NCBI GenBank assembly: GCA_028281525.1
Contig: JANQJR010000051.1
Location: 1 to 59,936 of the forward strand
DNA: 59,936 nucleotides
Source of the DNA: Magnetovibrio sp.
Lineage (GTDB): Bacteria > Pseudomonadota > Alphaproteobacteria > Rhodospirillales > Magnetovibrionaceae
Reading direction: 5' to 3'
Shown here piece by piece: positions 39,675 through 47,802 of this stretch. The position numbers were made by a program, and so were the translations under genes. The notes below the pieces were generated by a model that was not told where the DNA came from, did no database searches, and worked only from the letters and a program-made list of their open reading frames with translations. Numbering within the stretch: the stretch's first letter is position 1; every line of letters begins with the position of its first letter.

Positions 39675-40865
39675 ATGTCCAAAGACAGCAAACCTAAACA
39701 CCCGGACACCCGTCTGACCACGGCGGGACGCGACCCGGAAGCCAACTTCGGCATCATCAATCCGCCGGTTTATCACGCCTCCACCGTAACCTTTCCCACC
39801 GTCGCCGCACTGCATGATGCGGAAAAGCATAGATTCGATCGGGTGTATTACGGACGCTACGGCACGCCGACGACATTTGCGTTCGAAGAGGCCGTGGCCG
39901 ATCTGGAGGGTGCTGCGCATTGCGTCGCGGTGCCGTCCGGCCTGGCGGCGATTGCGATCAGCCTATCGGCCCTTTTGCACGGCGGTGAGCACGCGCTGAT
40001 CACCGACAACGCCTACTTCCCCACTGCGAAGTTCGCCAACACGTTCCTCAAGAAATTCGGTGTGACGGTCAGCTATTACGACCCCATGGCCCCGGCGGCG
40101 GACATCCAGGCCCTGATCCGCCCGGAAACCAAGGTGGTGTTCACCGAAGCCCCCGGCTCCATGACTTTCGAGGTCCAGGACATTCCCATGATCGCCGATA
40201 TCGCGCACGAAGCGGGCGCAAAAGTGATCATGGACAACACCTGGTCCGCGGGGCATTTCTTCAAACCGTTCGCACACGGCGTGGATGTCTCGATCCAAGC
40301 CGCGACCAAGTACCTTGTGGGCCATTCGGACGCTATGCTGGGCGCCATCACCACCAACGACGAAGATATCTACAACCACATCAAGATCACCCAGGTGGGA
40401 CTCGGCTACGCCACCGGACCGGATGACTGTTATCTGGGGCTGCGCGGTATGCGCTCTCTGGCCCCCAGACTGGAGCGCCATCAGGCCACGGGGCTCAAGC
40501 TGGCCGAATGGCTGGCGGCCCGCCCGGAAATCGCAACCGTATTGCACCCCGCTTTGCCCAATTGCCCCGGGCACGATATCTGGAAGCGCGATTTCAGCGG
40601 CGCGTCGGGCCTGTTCAGCATCGTTTTGAAGGACAACTATGGGCCTGGCGACCGGGCGCGCATGCTCGACGGCATGGAACTGTTCGCCATGGGTTGGAGT
40701 TGGGGTGGATACGAAAGCCTGATCATTCCGTCCGACCCGCGCACCATGCGCACGACGTACACGTGGCCCTACAACCAGCCGGTGCTGCGCCTGCACGCAG
40801 GTCTCGAAGATTCGGACGATTTGATTGAAGACTTGAGAGCCGGACTTAAACGCCTTTCAGGTTAA
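39675..40865 (+). CDS. metC: Cystathionine beta-lyase
   Basis: PLP enzyme cleaving cystathionine to homocysteine for methionine synthesis, 396 residues from ATG 39675. The PLP Lys lies in 'QAATKYLVGHSDAMLG'; 'YYGRYGTPTTFAFEEAVADLEG' and 'VPSGLAAIAISLSAL' are the conserved N-terminal blocks. A TTG 24 codons upstream (39603) adds a non-conserved extension and is rejected. A cysteine-desulfhydrase role cannot be excluded. Confidence 0.9.
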   Translation: MSKDSKPKHPDTRLTTAGRDPEANFGIINPPVYHASTVTFPTVAALHDAEKHRFDRVYYGRYGTPTTFAFEEAVADLEGAAHCVAVPSGLAAIAISLSALLHGGEHALITDNAYFPTAKFANTFLKKFGVTVSYYDPMAPAADIQALIRPETKVVFTEAPGSMTFEVQDIPMIADIAHEAGAKVIMDNTWSAGHFFKPFAHGVDVSIQAATKYLVGHSDAMLGAITTNDEDIYNHIKITQVGLGYATGPDDCYLGLRGMRSLAPRLERHQATGLKLAEWLAARPEIATVLHPALPNCPGHDIWKRDFSGASGLFSIVLKDNYGPGDRARMLDGMELFAMGWSWGGYESLIIPSDPRTMRTTYTWPYNQPVLRLHAGLEDSDDLIEDLRAGLKRLSG

Positions 40866-41165
40866 GCAACCCGGCGACGAACAAGAGCGACGCCGCCATG
40901 ACGATACCCGCCATGACGGCGAGAACGCCCATGGCTTCGGGGTGCGCATCGGGAAAAGCCCCGGGTTTGGCGGGCGTGGCACGGGTCAGCGCAGTACGGG
41001 CAGTAAAGCTTTGGTGACCATGAAGCGGCGGCCTCGTCCAACGAGAAATGAATTGTTATGTTATAACATTTTGTTCTTGCCCCTCAAGCGTTGCGTTGTA
41101 ACGTTGAGAGAGATATTCATCTTGCCCAAATAACCCTGCTTTGACTCGAGGACACCCTCCCCGCC
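40866..41165. other. metC-znuA intergenic region
   Basis: 300 bases with no gene assigned. It contains the Zur-like palindrome at 41055-41071. On the minus strand a frame free of stops encodes a hydrophobic segment ('MGVLAVMAGIVMAASLLF') ending at 40846, but it lacks a convincing start; see findings. Confidence 0.5.
41055..41071. promoter_or_regulatory. Zur-like operator upstream of znuA
   Basis: GTTATGTTATAACATTT contains the perfect 12-base palindrome ATGTTATAACAT, the core of Zur boxes. It lies about 95 bases before znuA, whose operon holds three zinc-economy genes. Confidence 0.7.
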
Positions 41166-42164
41166 ATGCCGGTCCGTTTCGTCGCATTCACCTGGGCTTC
41201 TGTTTTTGCACTGCTGGCGACCACACTGCTGCCCGTCTGGGCGCAAGCCGCCCCGCCGAAGGTTGCAACCTCGATCAAACCGGTTCAAGCGTTGGTAAAG
41301 GCCGTGATGGGACCGCTTGGCACACCGGAACTGATCGTGCCGGCCGCCGCCTCGCCACATGTGTTCGCCCTCAAACCGTCACAGGCCAAAGCGCTGAGCA
41401 ACGCCGACATGATTTTTTGGATCGGCCCCGGCTTAGAAACCGCGCTGGCGGGCCCGCTGGACGCGCTTTCCAAGGATGCGCGGGTGGTGCAACTGCTGAA
41501 AACGCCGGGCTTGGATTTGATCGCCTACGGCGACGATGAGGACGAGCACAGGCATGACGAACACGGGTATGCCGGTCATCACGATCATGGCGAAGTCGAC
41601 CCGCACATCTGGCTGTCGCCGAAGAACGCCTTGATTTTAGTGGACGCCATCCGCGACGAGATGATCGCCGCCGACCCGCCCAACGCATCCGAATACACCA
41701 AGAACGCCAAGCAGGCGCGCCAACGCATCAACATTCTGATCCGCAAGACCGATGAATTCACCAGCGTCATGCGCGAAACCCCATATTTGGTACAGCACGA
41801 CGGCTTTGCTTATCTGGCGCGGGACTTCGGCCTCAATGAAGCGGGCCACATCCAGACCACACCGGGGCGCGAACCGGGCGCCAAACACGTTGCGATGATT
41901 CTGGATCTGATTCGGGAGAAAGGCGTCAAGTGCCTGTTCCACGAAACCCAGTTCTCGCCGAAACTCGCCCGTCAGTTGGGCAAGGAAACCGGTGTGGGCC
42001 TGCGCGAGATCGACCCCATCGGCGCGGACCTGAGCCTGTCGGCAACCACCTACGTGCGCATCATCCAAAGTCTCATTGTGCAAATGGAAAGCTGCCTTTA
42101 TCGCCCTGAATCGGGTAATGTGCCGAAAGTACCGCTGGAAGGATTGAAGAAACCGGGATCATGA
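41166..42164 (+). CDS. znuA: Zinc ABC transporter, periplasmic binding protein
   Basis: 332 residues with a signal peptide (cleavage near residue 28, 'AQA'). Metal ligands are visible: His in 'ASPHVFALKPSQ', a His/Asp/Glu-rich flexible loop ('DEDEHRHDEHGYAGHHDHG'), His in 'DPHIWLSP' and His in 'YLVQHDGFAYLARDFG'. This is the cluster A-I binding-protein family specific for zinc. No znuB or znuC is adjacent, so the permease is encoded elsewhere. It overlaps hisI by 4 bases. Confidence 0.92.
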   Translation: MPVRFVAFTWASVFALLATTLLPVWAQAAPPKVATSIKPVQALVKAVMGPLGTPELIVPAAASPHVFALKPSQAKALSNADMIFWIGPGLETALAGPLDALSKDARVVQLLKTPGLDLIAYGDDEDEHRHDEHGYAGHHDHGEVDPHIWLSPKNALILVDAIRDEMIAADPPNASEYTKNAKQARQRINILIRKTDEFTSVMRETPYLVQHDGFAYLARDFGLNEAGHIQTTPGREPGAKHVAMILDLIREKGVKCLFHETQFSPKLARQLGKETGVGLREIDPIGADLSLSATTYVRIIQSLIVQMESCLYRPESGNVPKVPLEGLKKPGS

Positions 42165-42586
42165 ACGCCGATTACCCCACCACTCAAGACCTGGCCGCGA
42201 AAATCGCCGATCAGATCGCATTCAACGCCGACGGCTTGGTTCCCGCCATCGCCCAACAGGACGACGGTTCCGGCCGAGGCGGCGAAGTGCTGATGATGGC
42301 GTGGATGAACCGGGACGCCGTCATCGAGACATTGACCACCGGACGGGTTTGTTATTACTCGCGCTCACGCGGTAAACTGTGGCGCAAGGGTGAAAGCTCG
42401 GGTCAAGTGCAGACGCTCAAGGACTTCCGCTGGGACTGTGACCAGGACACCGTTTTGGCGCTGGTCGACCAAAAAGGCGTGGCGTGCCACACCGGGCGGC
42501 GCAATTGTTTCTTCAATGCGGTGCGCGACGGCGAAATTGAACAGATCGCCGAACCGGAAATCGACCCCGACAAGCTTTATGGCTAA
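42161..42586 (+). CDS. hisI: Phosphoribosyl-AMP cyclohydrolase, probably a zinc-starvation paralogue
   Basis: Third step of histidine synthesis, 141 residues. 'MMAWMNRDAV', 'YYSRSRGKLWRKGESSG' and the metal ligands in 'DCDQDTVLALV' and 'CHTGRRNCFF' are complete. It is translationally coupled to znuA (ATGA overlap) and to the COG0523 gene, away from other his genes. Zur-regulated hisI duplicates are known in zinc-economy operons; whether another hisI exists in this genome cannot be seen. Confidence 0.93.
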   Translation: MNADYPTTQDLAAKIADQIAFNADGLVPAIAQQDDGSGRGGEVLMMAWMNRDAVIETLTTGRVCYYSRSRGKLWRKGESSGQVQTLKDFRWDCDQDTVLALVDQKGVACHTGRRNCFFNAVRDGEIEQIAEPEIDPDKLYG

Positions 42587-43733
42587 TGAGCTGCCATCCG
42601 CCATAGCCGTGACGGTGCTGACGGGGTTTCTCGGCAGCGGCAAGACCACCCTGCTCAACAATCTGCTCGAAGATCCCGACTTAGGCCAAACCGCCGTTTT
42701 GATCAACGAATTCGGCGCGGTGAGCATCGACCATCTGCTGGTGGAGCAAGTCGACGAAGCCACCGTGCTTTTGGAAAACGGTTGCATCTGTTGCTCGGTG
42801 CGCAGCGACTTGGTGGACGCCATGCGCGCGCTCATCGCCAAACGCGCGGACGGGCGCGTACCCGCCTTCGAACGCCTGGTGATCGAAACCACCGGCTTGG
42901 CGGACCCCGCTCCCATCGTGCACACCTTGATGTCGGACCCGCTGATCGCGGGCCAGTACCGTTTGGATGGGCTGGTCGCAACAGTGGACGGAGTGCTTGG
43001 GTCTCAAACTCTGGACGCACACGCGGAAGCGGTGAAGCAAGCCGCCATCGCGGACCGTATCGTCGTCACCAAATGCGATCTTGTCCAAGACCTGGACAGC
43101 CTGGAAACCAAACTCAAGGACTTGAATCCCGCCGCCGTCCTGATTCGGAGCATCCACGGAGATGTCCCCACCAGAACCATCATCGACGCCGGTCTGTTCG
43201 ACCGGAATTTTGAGCCCCACGTGGACCGGTGGCTGGGGGACGCAAAAATCAAACACCACCACGATCATGGGCACGGAACTGGGCATCAGCATGGGGATGG
43301 GCACGGCCACACCCATGACGCAAACGCGGGACACATGCATGGGTCGGAACACCAGCCCCACGGCCAGACTCAGGACCAGGGCCAAGGCGAGCAACACAGT
43401 CATGACCACGGCTCCAATATCCGCACCTTCGTACTGGAAGCCGAAGGTCCCATCGATTTCTTAAGCTTTCAGGATTGGTTGGAAACCTTGCTCGCGACCC
43501 AGGGCGCGAACGTGTTGCGCATCAAGGGACTGTTGGACGTGCAGGACGTGGACCGCCCGGTGGCGATCCACGGAGTGCAGCACATGTTCCACCCGCCCGC
43601 GGCTCTGCCTTCATGGAAGGGGGTGGAGCGGCGTTCGCGCATCGTGTTCATCACGCGGGGCTTGAGCGAACAGGCAGTGCGCGACACCTTCACTGCGCAC
43701 ATGCCGGATCAACTGATCCCCACAAGCAAATGA
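42579..43733 (+). CDS. COG0523 (CobW-family) GTPase, zinc metallochaperone type
   Basis: 384 residues from ATG 42579, overlapping the hisI stop by 8 bases. Walker A 'GFLGSGKTTLL', the metal motif 'GCICCSVRSDL' (CxCC), and 'VTKCDL' as the guanine motif. A His/Asp/Gly/Gln-rich tract of about 55 residues follows residue 220 ('HHHDHGHGTGHQHGDGHGHT'). The C-terminal CobW_C domain ends 'RGLSEQAVRDTFTAHMPD'. Context points to zinc delivery under starvation (ZigA/ZagA-like) rather than cobalt. Confidence 0.9.
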   Translation: MANELPSAIAVTVLTGFLGSGKTTLLNNLLEDPDLGQTAVLINEFGAVSIDHLLVEQVDEATVLLENGCICCSVRSDLVDAMRALIAKRADGRVPAFERLVIETTGLADPAPIVHTLMSDPLIAGQYRLDGLVATVDGVLGSQTLDAHAEAVKQAAIADRIVVTKCDLVQDLDSLETKLKDLNPAAVLIRSIHGDVPTRTIIDAGLFDRNFEPHVDRWLGDAKIKHHHDHGHGTGHQHGDGHGHTHDANAGHMHGSEHQPHGQTQDQGQGEQHSHDHGSNIRTFVLEAEGPIDFLSFQDWLETLLATQGANVLRIKGLLDVQDVDRPVAIHGVQHMFHPPAALPSWKGVERRSRIVFITRGLSEQAVRDTFTAHMPDQLIPTSK

Positions 43734-43833
43734 TCCGGCAAATGATCTTCCCATCCACGTACCTGAATGTGTTATGAACGCAGCCAAGCTGCGCCACGGC
43801 TGAAGCCGCCCATTTGGTCATCGAGACCGGACT

Positions 43834-43974
43834 CTAGAGCGCGATCGACTTAATCTTGGTTACTTTGTGAACAAGATTAAGTCGTGAATCGCCCTCTAAA
43901 CATTTGATTAGAGACGGATTCACGTCTTAATCTGCATCGCTAAAGCGATTCAGGTTAAGACGATCCGGCTCTAG
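43834..43974. mobile_element. Miniature inverted-repeat element, family C
   Basis: 141 bp bounded by CTAG. The left end is CTAGAGCGCGATCGACTTAA; the right end, reversed, is CTAGAGCCGGATCGTCTTAA. Inside is a long hairpin, CGACTTAATCTTG pairing with CAAGATTAAGTCG. It ends 8 bases before the start codon of the carbamoyltransferase gene. Confidence 0.75.
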
Positions 43975-43982
43975 GTTTAACC

Positions 43983-45734
43983 ATGAACATTCTCGGCATT
44001 CATGCAGGACATAACGCATCGGTATTTCTGCTCCGTGACGGAAAGGTCATCGCGGGTTTGAGTCAGGAAAAACTTGATGACGTTAAAAACTCCGCGACCT
44101 TTCCAGGTGACGTCATCGAGGTCTTGCTCAAACAAGCCGGACTGACCAGCAGCGCTATCGACCACGTCGCCATCGCGGGCAAACAAATCTACCCACGGCG
44201 CAGTTATGACTACCTATTTCAGCGTGAAGTTACGGACGGGCGGACACGCAGCGGTCTGTTGGGCTTTGCCCACACGTTGGAGGAAGCCCTACCCGCACGG
44301 CTCTCCTCTTTACTCTTCTCGCCATTGCGCACGCTCCGTCAAAAGCGCCTGCTGAGCGATGGGCGCAAGGAACTCGAAGAGCACTTGCAAGCTGCCGGTT
44401 TGGCGCAAACGCCACGCACGCACATCGATCACCACACCTGTCACGCCCGCGCCGCTTACCATGCCTTGGCTGGCCAAGGGCCCACGCTGATCTTCACCGC
44501 GGACGGCAGCGGCGATCATGTCAGCGCGACCGTCACCGCCGTCGACGAAGCGGGCCATTGGACCCGCTTGGGCGTCACGGGCGAAGGGGCTTCGATCGGT
44601 GGCATTTATTCCGCCACGACCCGGTTTCTCGGCATGCGCCCCTTGGAGCACGAATACAAGGTCATGGGACTGGCGCCATACGCCAAATCTTACGCCGACG
44701 CCGTTTACGAGCGGGTTTTCGCACCCGCCGTGGATATCGACCCGCGCAACCCGTTCCGCTTCACCAGCTCCCTGGACACACGCAAGTTCTACGATCATCT
44801 CAAAGCCCATGCCGTTGGGGAACGCTTCGACAACATCGCCGCCGCCGCGCAACGCCTGATCGAAGAACGTGTCCTTGCCTGGATTCAAAGCGCCGTAGCT
44901 GAGACCGGCATCCGCCGCGCTTATTTCGGCGGCGGGTTGTTCATGAACGTCAAACTGAACAAGCGCATTCAGGAATGCGACCATCTGGACCATACGCATT
45001 TCCTGCCATCGTGTGGGGATGAGTCGAACGCCCTGGGCGCAGCCTATGCGATTGCGGCGCAAGACGGAGCAACGCAACCTTTAGACCATCTGTATCTCGG
45101 CATGGCTTTCGATGCGCAAGAGATCGAAACGTGCCTCAACGTTTACAGTGAGCGTCTTCAGCTCGACATCACGCGCCCGGATGATCTGGGCGGGAAAGTG
45201 GCGGAGATTCTGGCCCAAGGTCACGTCGTCGCGCGCTTCGCCGGCGCCAACGAATGGGGGGCCCGCTCGCTCGGCAACCGCGCCATCTTGGCCCATCCGG
45301 GACGCATGGAAAGCTTCTTCACCGTCAACGACCAAATCAAATGCCGTGATTTCTGGATGCCGTTTGCACCGACCATCCTCGACACAGCCGCCCCGCGCTA
45401 CCTGAAAGATTGGAGTATGGCGCGCACCCCCGCCCCGCATATGATCACGGCCTTCGACACATTGCCCCCCGGCCGCACGGAACTGTGTGCGGCGCTGCAC
45501 CGGGGCGACGGCACACTGCGCCCGCAAGTGCTGATCCGTGACATCAACCCGGATTATTATGACCTGATCCAGGCGTTCGAAGACAAAACAGGCATTGGCG
45601 CGGTCCTCAACACCAGCTTGAATCTGCATGGCAAACCGCTTGCCGCAACGCCACAGCAGGCGATGGACACACTGGTGAACTCGGGCTTGACGTATCTGGC
45701 GATCGGGCCGTTCTTGGTGCGCAAGCGCGCTTAA
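43983..45734 (+). CDS. Carbamoyltransferase, NodU/CmcH family
   Basis: 583 residues. The N-terminal Kae1-like domain begins 'MNILGIHAGHNASVFLLRDG', with 'IDHHTCHARAAYH' as the metal site and 'FTADGSGDHVSATV' as the nucleotide site. The C-terminal YrdC-like half has 'RFAGANEWGARSLGNRAILA' and 'VLNTSLNLHGKPL'. Such enzymes carbamoylate hydroxyls on Nod factors, antibiotics or surface glycans using carbamoyl phosphate and ATP. No glycan or secondary-metabolite genes surround it. A repeat element directly abuts its 5' end. Confidence 0.88.
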   Translation: MNILGIHAGHNASVFLLRDGKVIAGLSQEKLDDVKNSATFPGDVIEVLLKQAGLTSSAIDHVAIAGKQIYPRRSYDYLFQREVTDGRTRSGLLGFAHTLEEALPARLSSLLFSPLRTLRQKRLLSDGRKELEEHLQAAGLAQTPRTHIDHHTCHARAAYHALAGQGPTLIFTADGSGDHVSATVTAVDEAGHWTRLGVTGEGASIGGIYSATTRFLGMRPLEHEYKVMGLAPYAKSYADAVYERVFAPAVDIDPRNPFRFTSSLDTRKFYDHLKAHAVGERFDNIAAAAQRLIEERVLAWIQSAVAETGIRRAYFGGGLFMNVKLNKRIQECDHLDHTHFLPSCGDESNALGAAYAIAAQDGATQPLDHLYLGMAFDAQEIETCLNVYSERLQLDITRPDDLGGKVAEILAQGHVVARFAGANEWGARSLGNRAILAHPGRMESFFTVNDQIKCRDFWMPFAPTILDTAAPRYLKDWSMARTPAPHMITAFDTLPPGRTELCAALHRGDGTLRPQVLIRDINPDYYDLIQAFEDKTGIGAVLNTSLNLHGKPLAATPQQAMDTLVNSGLTYLAIGPFLVRKRA

Positions 45735-46081
45735 ACCAGACTGCGCATTTCGCCACACTGGTTGAGCGCATCGGTCAGGAAATCGTAGGCCTTGGCATCA
45801 AGGCTCAGATAGTTCACGGCGATGGTGTTTTTGCCGCTGCGCACCACACGCGCAGGCAGACTGACCTCATACATTTCGGTTTTGCGGCACCCGATTCCGA
45901 CCACGGTCACCAGCGCCCCGGTGGAGAGCTTGCCGTGATAATCGTCGAGCAGAAAACCACCCATGCTCCAGTTGGTGACCTCATAAGTCTGCCCTTCGAG
46001 GCGTACAACCAACCCCATGCGTCCCGCGCGGGGATGCTTGCGGCGTTCATCATTGAGGCGCAGATCCATGGTTGTTGACAT
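45731..46081 (-). CDS. PilZ-domain protein, c-di-GMP effector
   Basis: 116 residues from ATG 46081; an ATG seven codons upstream is less likely. The c-di-GMP motifs are both present: 'RRKHPR' near residue 14 (RxxxR) and 'NWSMGG' ([D/N]xSxxG). It is a single-domain PilZ, so it must act on a partner. It overlaps the convergent carbamoyltransferase by 4 bases. A diguanylate cyclase occurs later in the window. Confidence 0.85.
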   Translation of the reverse strand: MSTTMDLRLNDERRKHPRAGRMGLVVRLEGQTYEVTNWSMGGFLLDDYHGKLSTGALVTVVGIGCRKTEMYEVSLPARVVRSGKNTIAVNYLSLDAKAYDFLTDALNQCGEMRSLV

Positions 46082-46250
46082 GCTTCCACTCTCCGGAACC
46101 ACCCGTTTTTTTCCGGATCACAACACATTTTACACGATTATGACACAATTTGTGTGACAGGTGTCACAACATGGGCGTGCCGGCCCCGCTTCCAACATTG
46201 CACCAGCACCAGTTATCTGCGACACAACAGCTTGATTTACCATCTGGAAT

Positions 46251-46284
46251 TATAGCGCTATATTCCTTCGTATATAGCGCTATA
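46251..46284. promoter_or_regulatory. Mo-box (ModE-type operator) upstream of modA
   Basis: The sequence contains CGCTATAT-N7-TATATAGCG, matching the ModE/MopA half-site pattern. Each half is itself embedded in the 12-base palindrome TATAGCGCTATA (46251-46262 and 46273-46284). It ends 13 bases before modA, so binding would block transcription or the ribosome site region when molybdate is plentiful. Confidence 0.85.
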
Positions 46285-46297
46285 GGAAAGGCCCATC

Positions 46298-47068
46298 ATG
46301 ATCACGAGATGGCTCGCGGCAATTGCAACGCTCATCGTCTTTGCATGGGCATCTTCGTCCCACGCACGCGAGACCGTCACCATTTTCGCCGCCGCCAGCA
46401 CCCAACCGGCGCTGGAAGCCTTAAGGCCGGTTTTATCGGAACGCGGCATTGAACTCAGGACCGTCTATGCCGGAACGTCCGCACTGGTCCGTCAAATCAC
46501 CCATGGCGCGCCTGCGGACGTGTTCATTTCCGCGAACATACATTGGACGGATTACCTCATGGATCAAGGCAAGGTGGCCCCGGGTTCGCGGCGCATCATC
46601 GCGTACAACCGACTGGTTCTGATCACCAGCCCACGGCCATTCGCCGCACCGGAAATGGCGTTCGGTGAAGGCTATCCACTTGACCAAGTGCTGGGAGAAG
46701 AGCGCCTCGCCATTGCCGATCCGGGTCACGTCCCCGCAGGCATTTACGCCCGCGAAGCGCTGACTTCCTTAAGAATGTGGAACAAGATCAAGGACAAGTT
46801 GGCGCACACCCAGGACGTCACCGGCGCCTTGCTGATGGTGGACCGCGGCGAGGCCCGCATGGGCATCGTCTACGCCACCGACGTGCGGCGCAGTCCCCGC
46901 ATCGGGGTGCTGGCGACCTTCCCCGCACATACCCACAGCCCCATCACCTATTTCGCCATGCGCATCACGGGCCGCAATTCCCAAGTCGCCCAGACGGTTC
47001 TGGAGTTTCTGTCCGGCCCAGAGGGCCGCAAGGCCTTCACGGCCGCCGGATTCGGTGAGGCGCCATGA
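46298..47068 (+). CDS. modA: Molybdate ABC transporter, periplasmic binding protein
   Basis: 256 residues with a signal peptide (likely cleavage after 'SHA', residue 23). 'VTIFAAASTQPALEAL' and 'YAGTSALVRQITHGAPADVFISAN' are the molybdate-binding loops, and 'YATDV' near residue 195 is conserved. An AGGAAAGG site precedes ATG 46298. It overlaps modB by 4 bases. Confidence 0.94.
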   Translation: MITRWLAAIATLIVFAWASSSHARETVTIFAAASTQPALEALRPVLSERGIELRTVYAGTSALVRQITHGAPADVFISANIHWTDYLMDQGKVAPGSRRIIAYNRLVLITSPRPFAAPEMAFGEGYPLDQVLGEERLAIADPGHVPAGIYAREALTSLRMWNKIKDKLAHTQDVTGALLMVDRGEARMGIVYATDVRRSPRIGVLATFPAHTHSPITYFAMRITGRNSQVAQTVLEFLSGPEGRKAFTAAGFGEAP

Positions 47069-47802
47069 CCACATCTCTTGCCCTGACACCGTTGGAATGG
47101 GAAGCGCTGGGCCTCAGCCTCAAGGTCGCGCTATGGGCCACGCTTGCCAGCTTGCCCCTGGGTGTGCTCACGGCCTGGGTTCTCGCACGCACGCGCTTTC
47201 CCGGCCACGGCCTGCTCAACGGCATCGTGCACCTACCTTTGGTGCTGCCCCCGGTGGTGGTCGGCTATGCATTGTTGGTGCTGCTGGGCCGTCAAGGGCC
47301 GTTGGGCGGATGGCTTTACGACAGTTTCGGCATCACCCTGGCTTTCACCTGGAAAGGGGCCGCCGTGGCGGCGGCGGTGATGGCTTTCCCCCTGATGGTA
47401 CGCGCCATGCGCCTGAGCTTGGAGGCCGTCGATGCGGGTCTGGAGCAAGCCGCGCGCACCTTGGGTGCCGGCCCGGCCAAGGTGTTCGTCACCATCACCC
47501 TGCCTCTGATGTTGCCCGGGATCTTGACCGGAACGGTGCTGGCCTTCGCCCGCGCCTTGGGCGAGTTCGGCGCGACCATCACGTTCGTGTCCAATATTCC
47601 CGGCGAAACCCGCACCCTGCCCCTAGCGCTCTACAGCTTTACCCAGGTGCCTGGTGGCGAGGACGGCGCGCTGCGTCTCGCCATCATCGCGGTCGTCGTG
47701 GCCCTGGCCGCTTTGGTGGTGAGCGAGGTGCTCGCACGGCGGGTCCAGCGCATGACCCAAGGCGTTGACACGCCTGCACAGCCGGAGCCCCGGCATGTCT
47801 GA
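47065..47802 (+). CDS. modB: Molybdate ABC transporter, permease
   Basis: Inner-membrane permease, 245 residues, about five helices. 'LPLVLPPVVVGYALLVLLGR' and the EAA loop 'LEQAARTLGAGPAKVFVTITLPLMLPG' are typical. 'ARALGEFGATITFVSNIPGET' is the ModB/CysT signature. Start overlaps modA; its end overlaps modC by 8 bases. Confidence 0.95.
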   Translation: MTTSLALTPLEWEALGLSLKVALWATLASLPLGVLTAWVLARTRFPGHGLLNGIVHLPLVLPPVVVGYALLVLLGRQGPLGGWLYDSFGITLAFTWKGAAVAAAVMAFPLMVRAMRLSLEAVDAGLEQAARTLGAGPAKVFVTITLPLMLPGILTGTVLAFARALGEFGATITFVSNIPGETRTLPLALYSFTQVPGGEDGALRLAIIAVVVALAALVVSEVLARRVQRMTQGVDTPAQPEPRHV

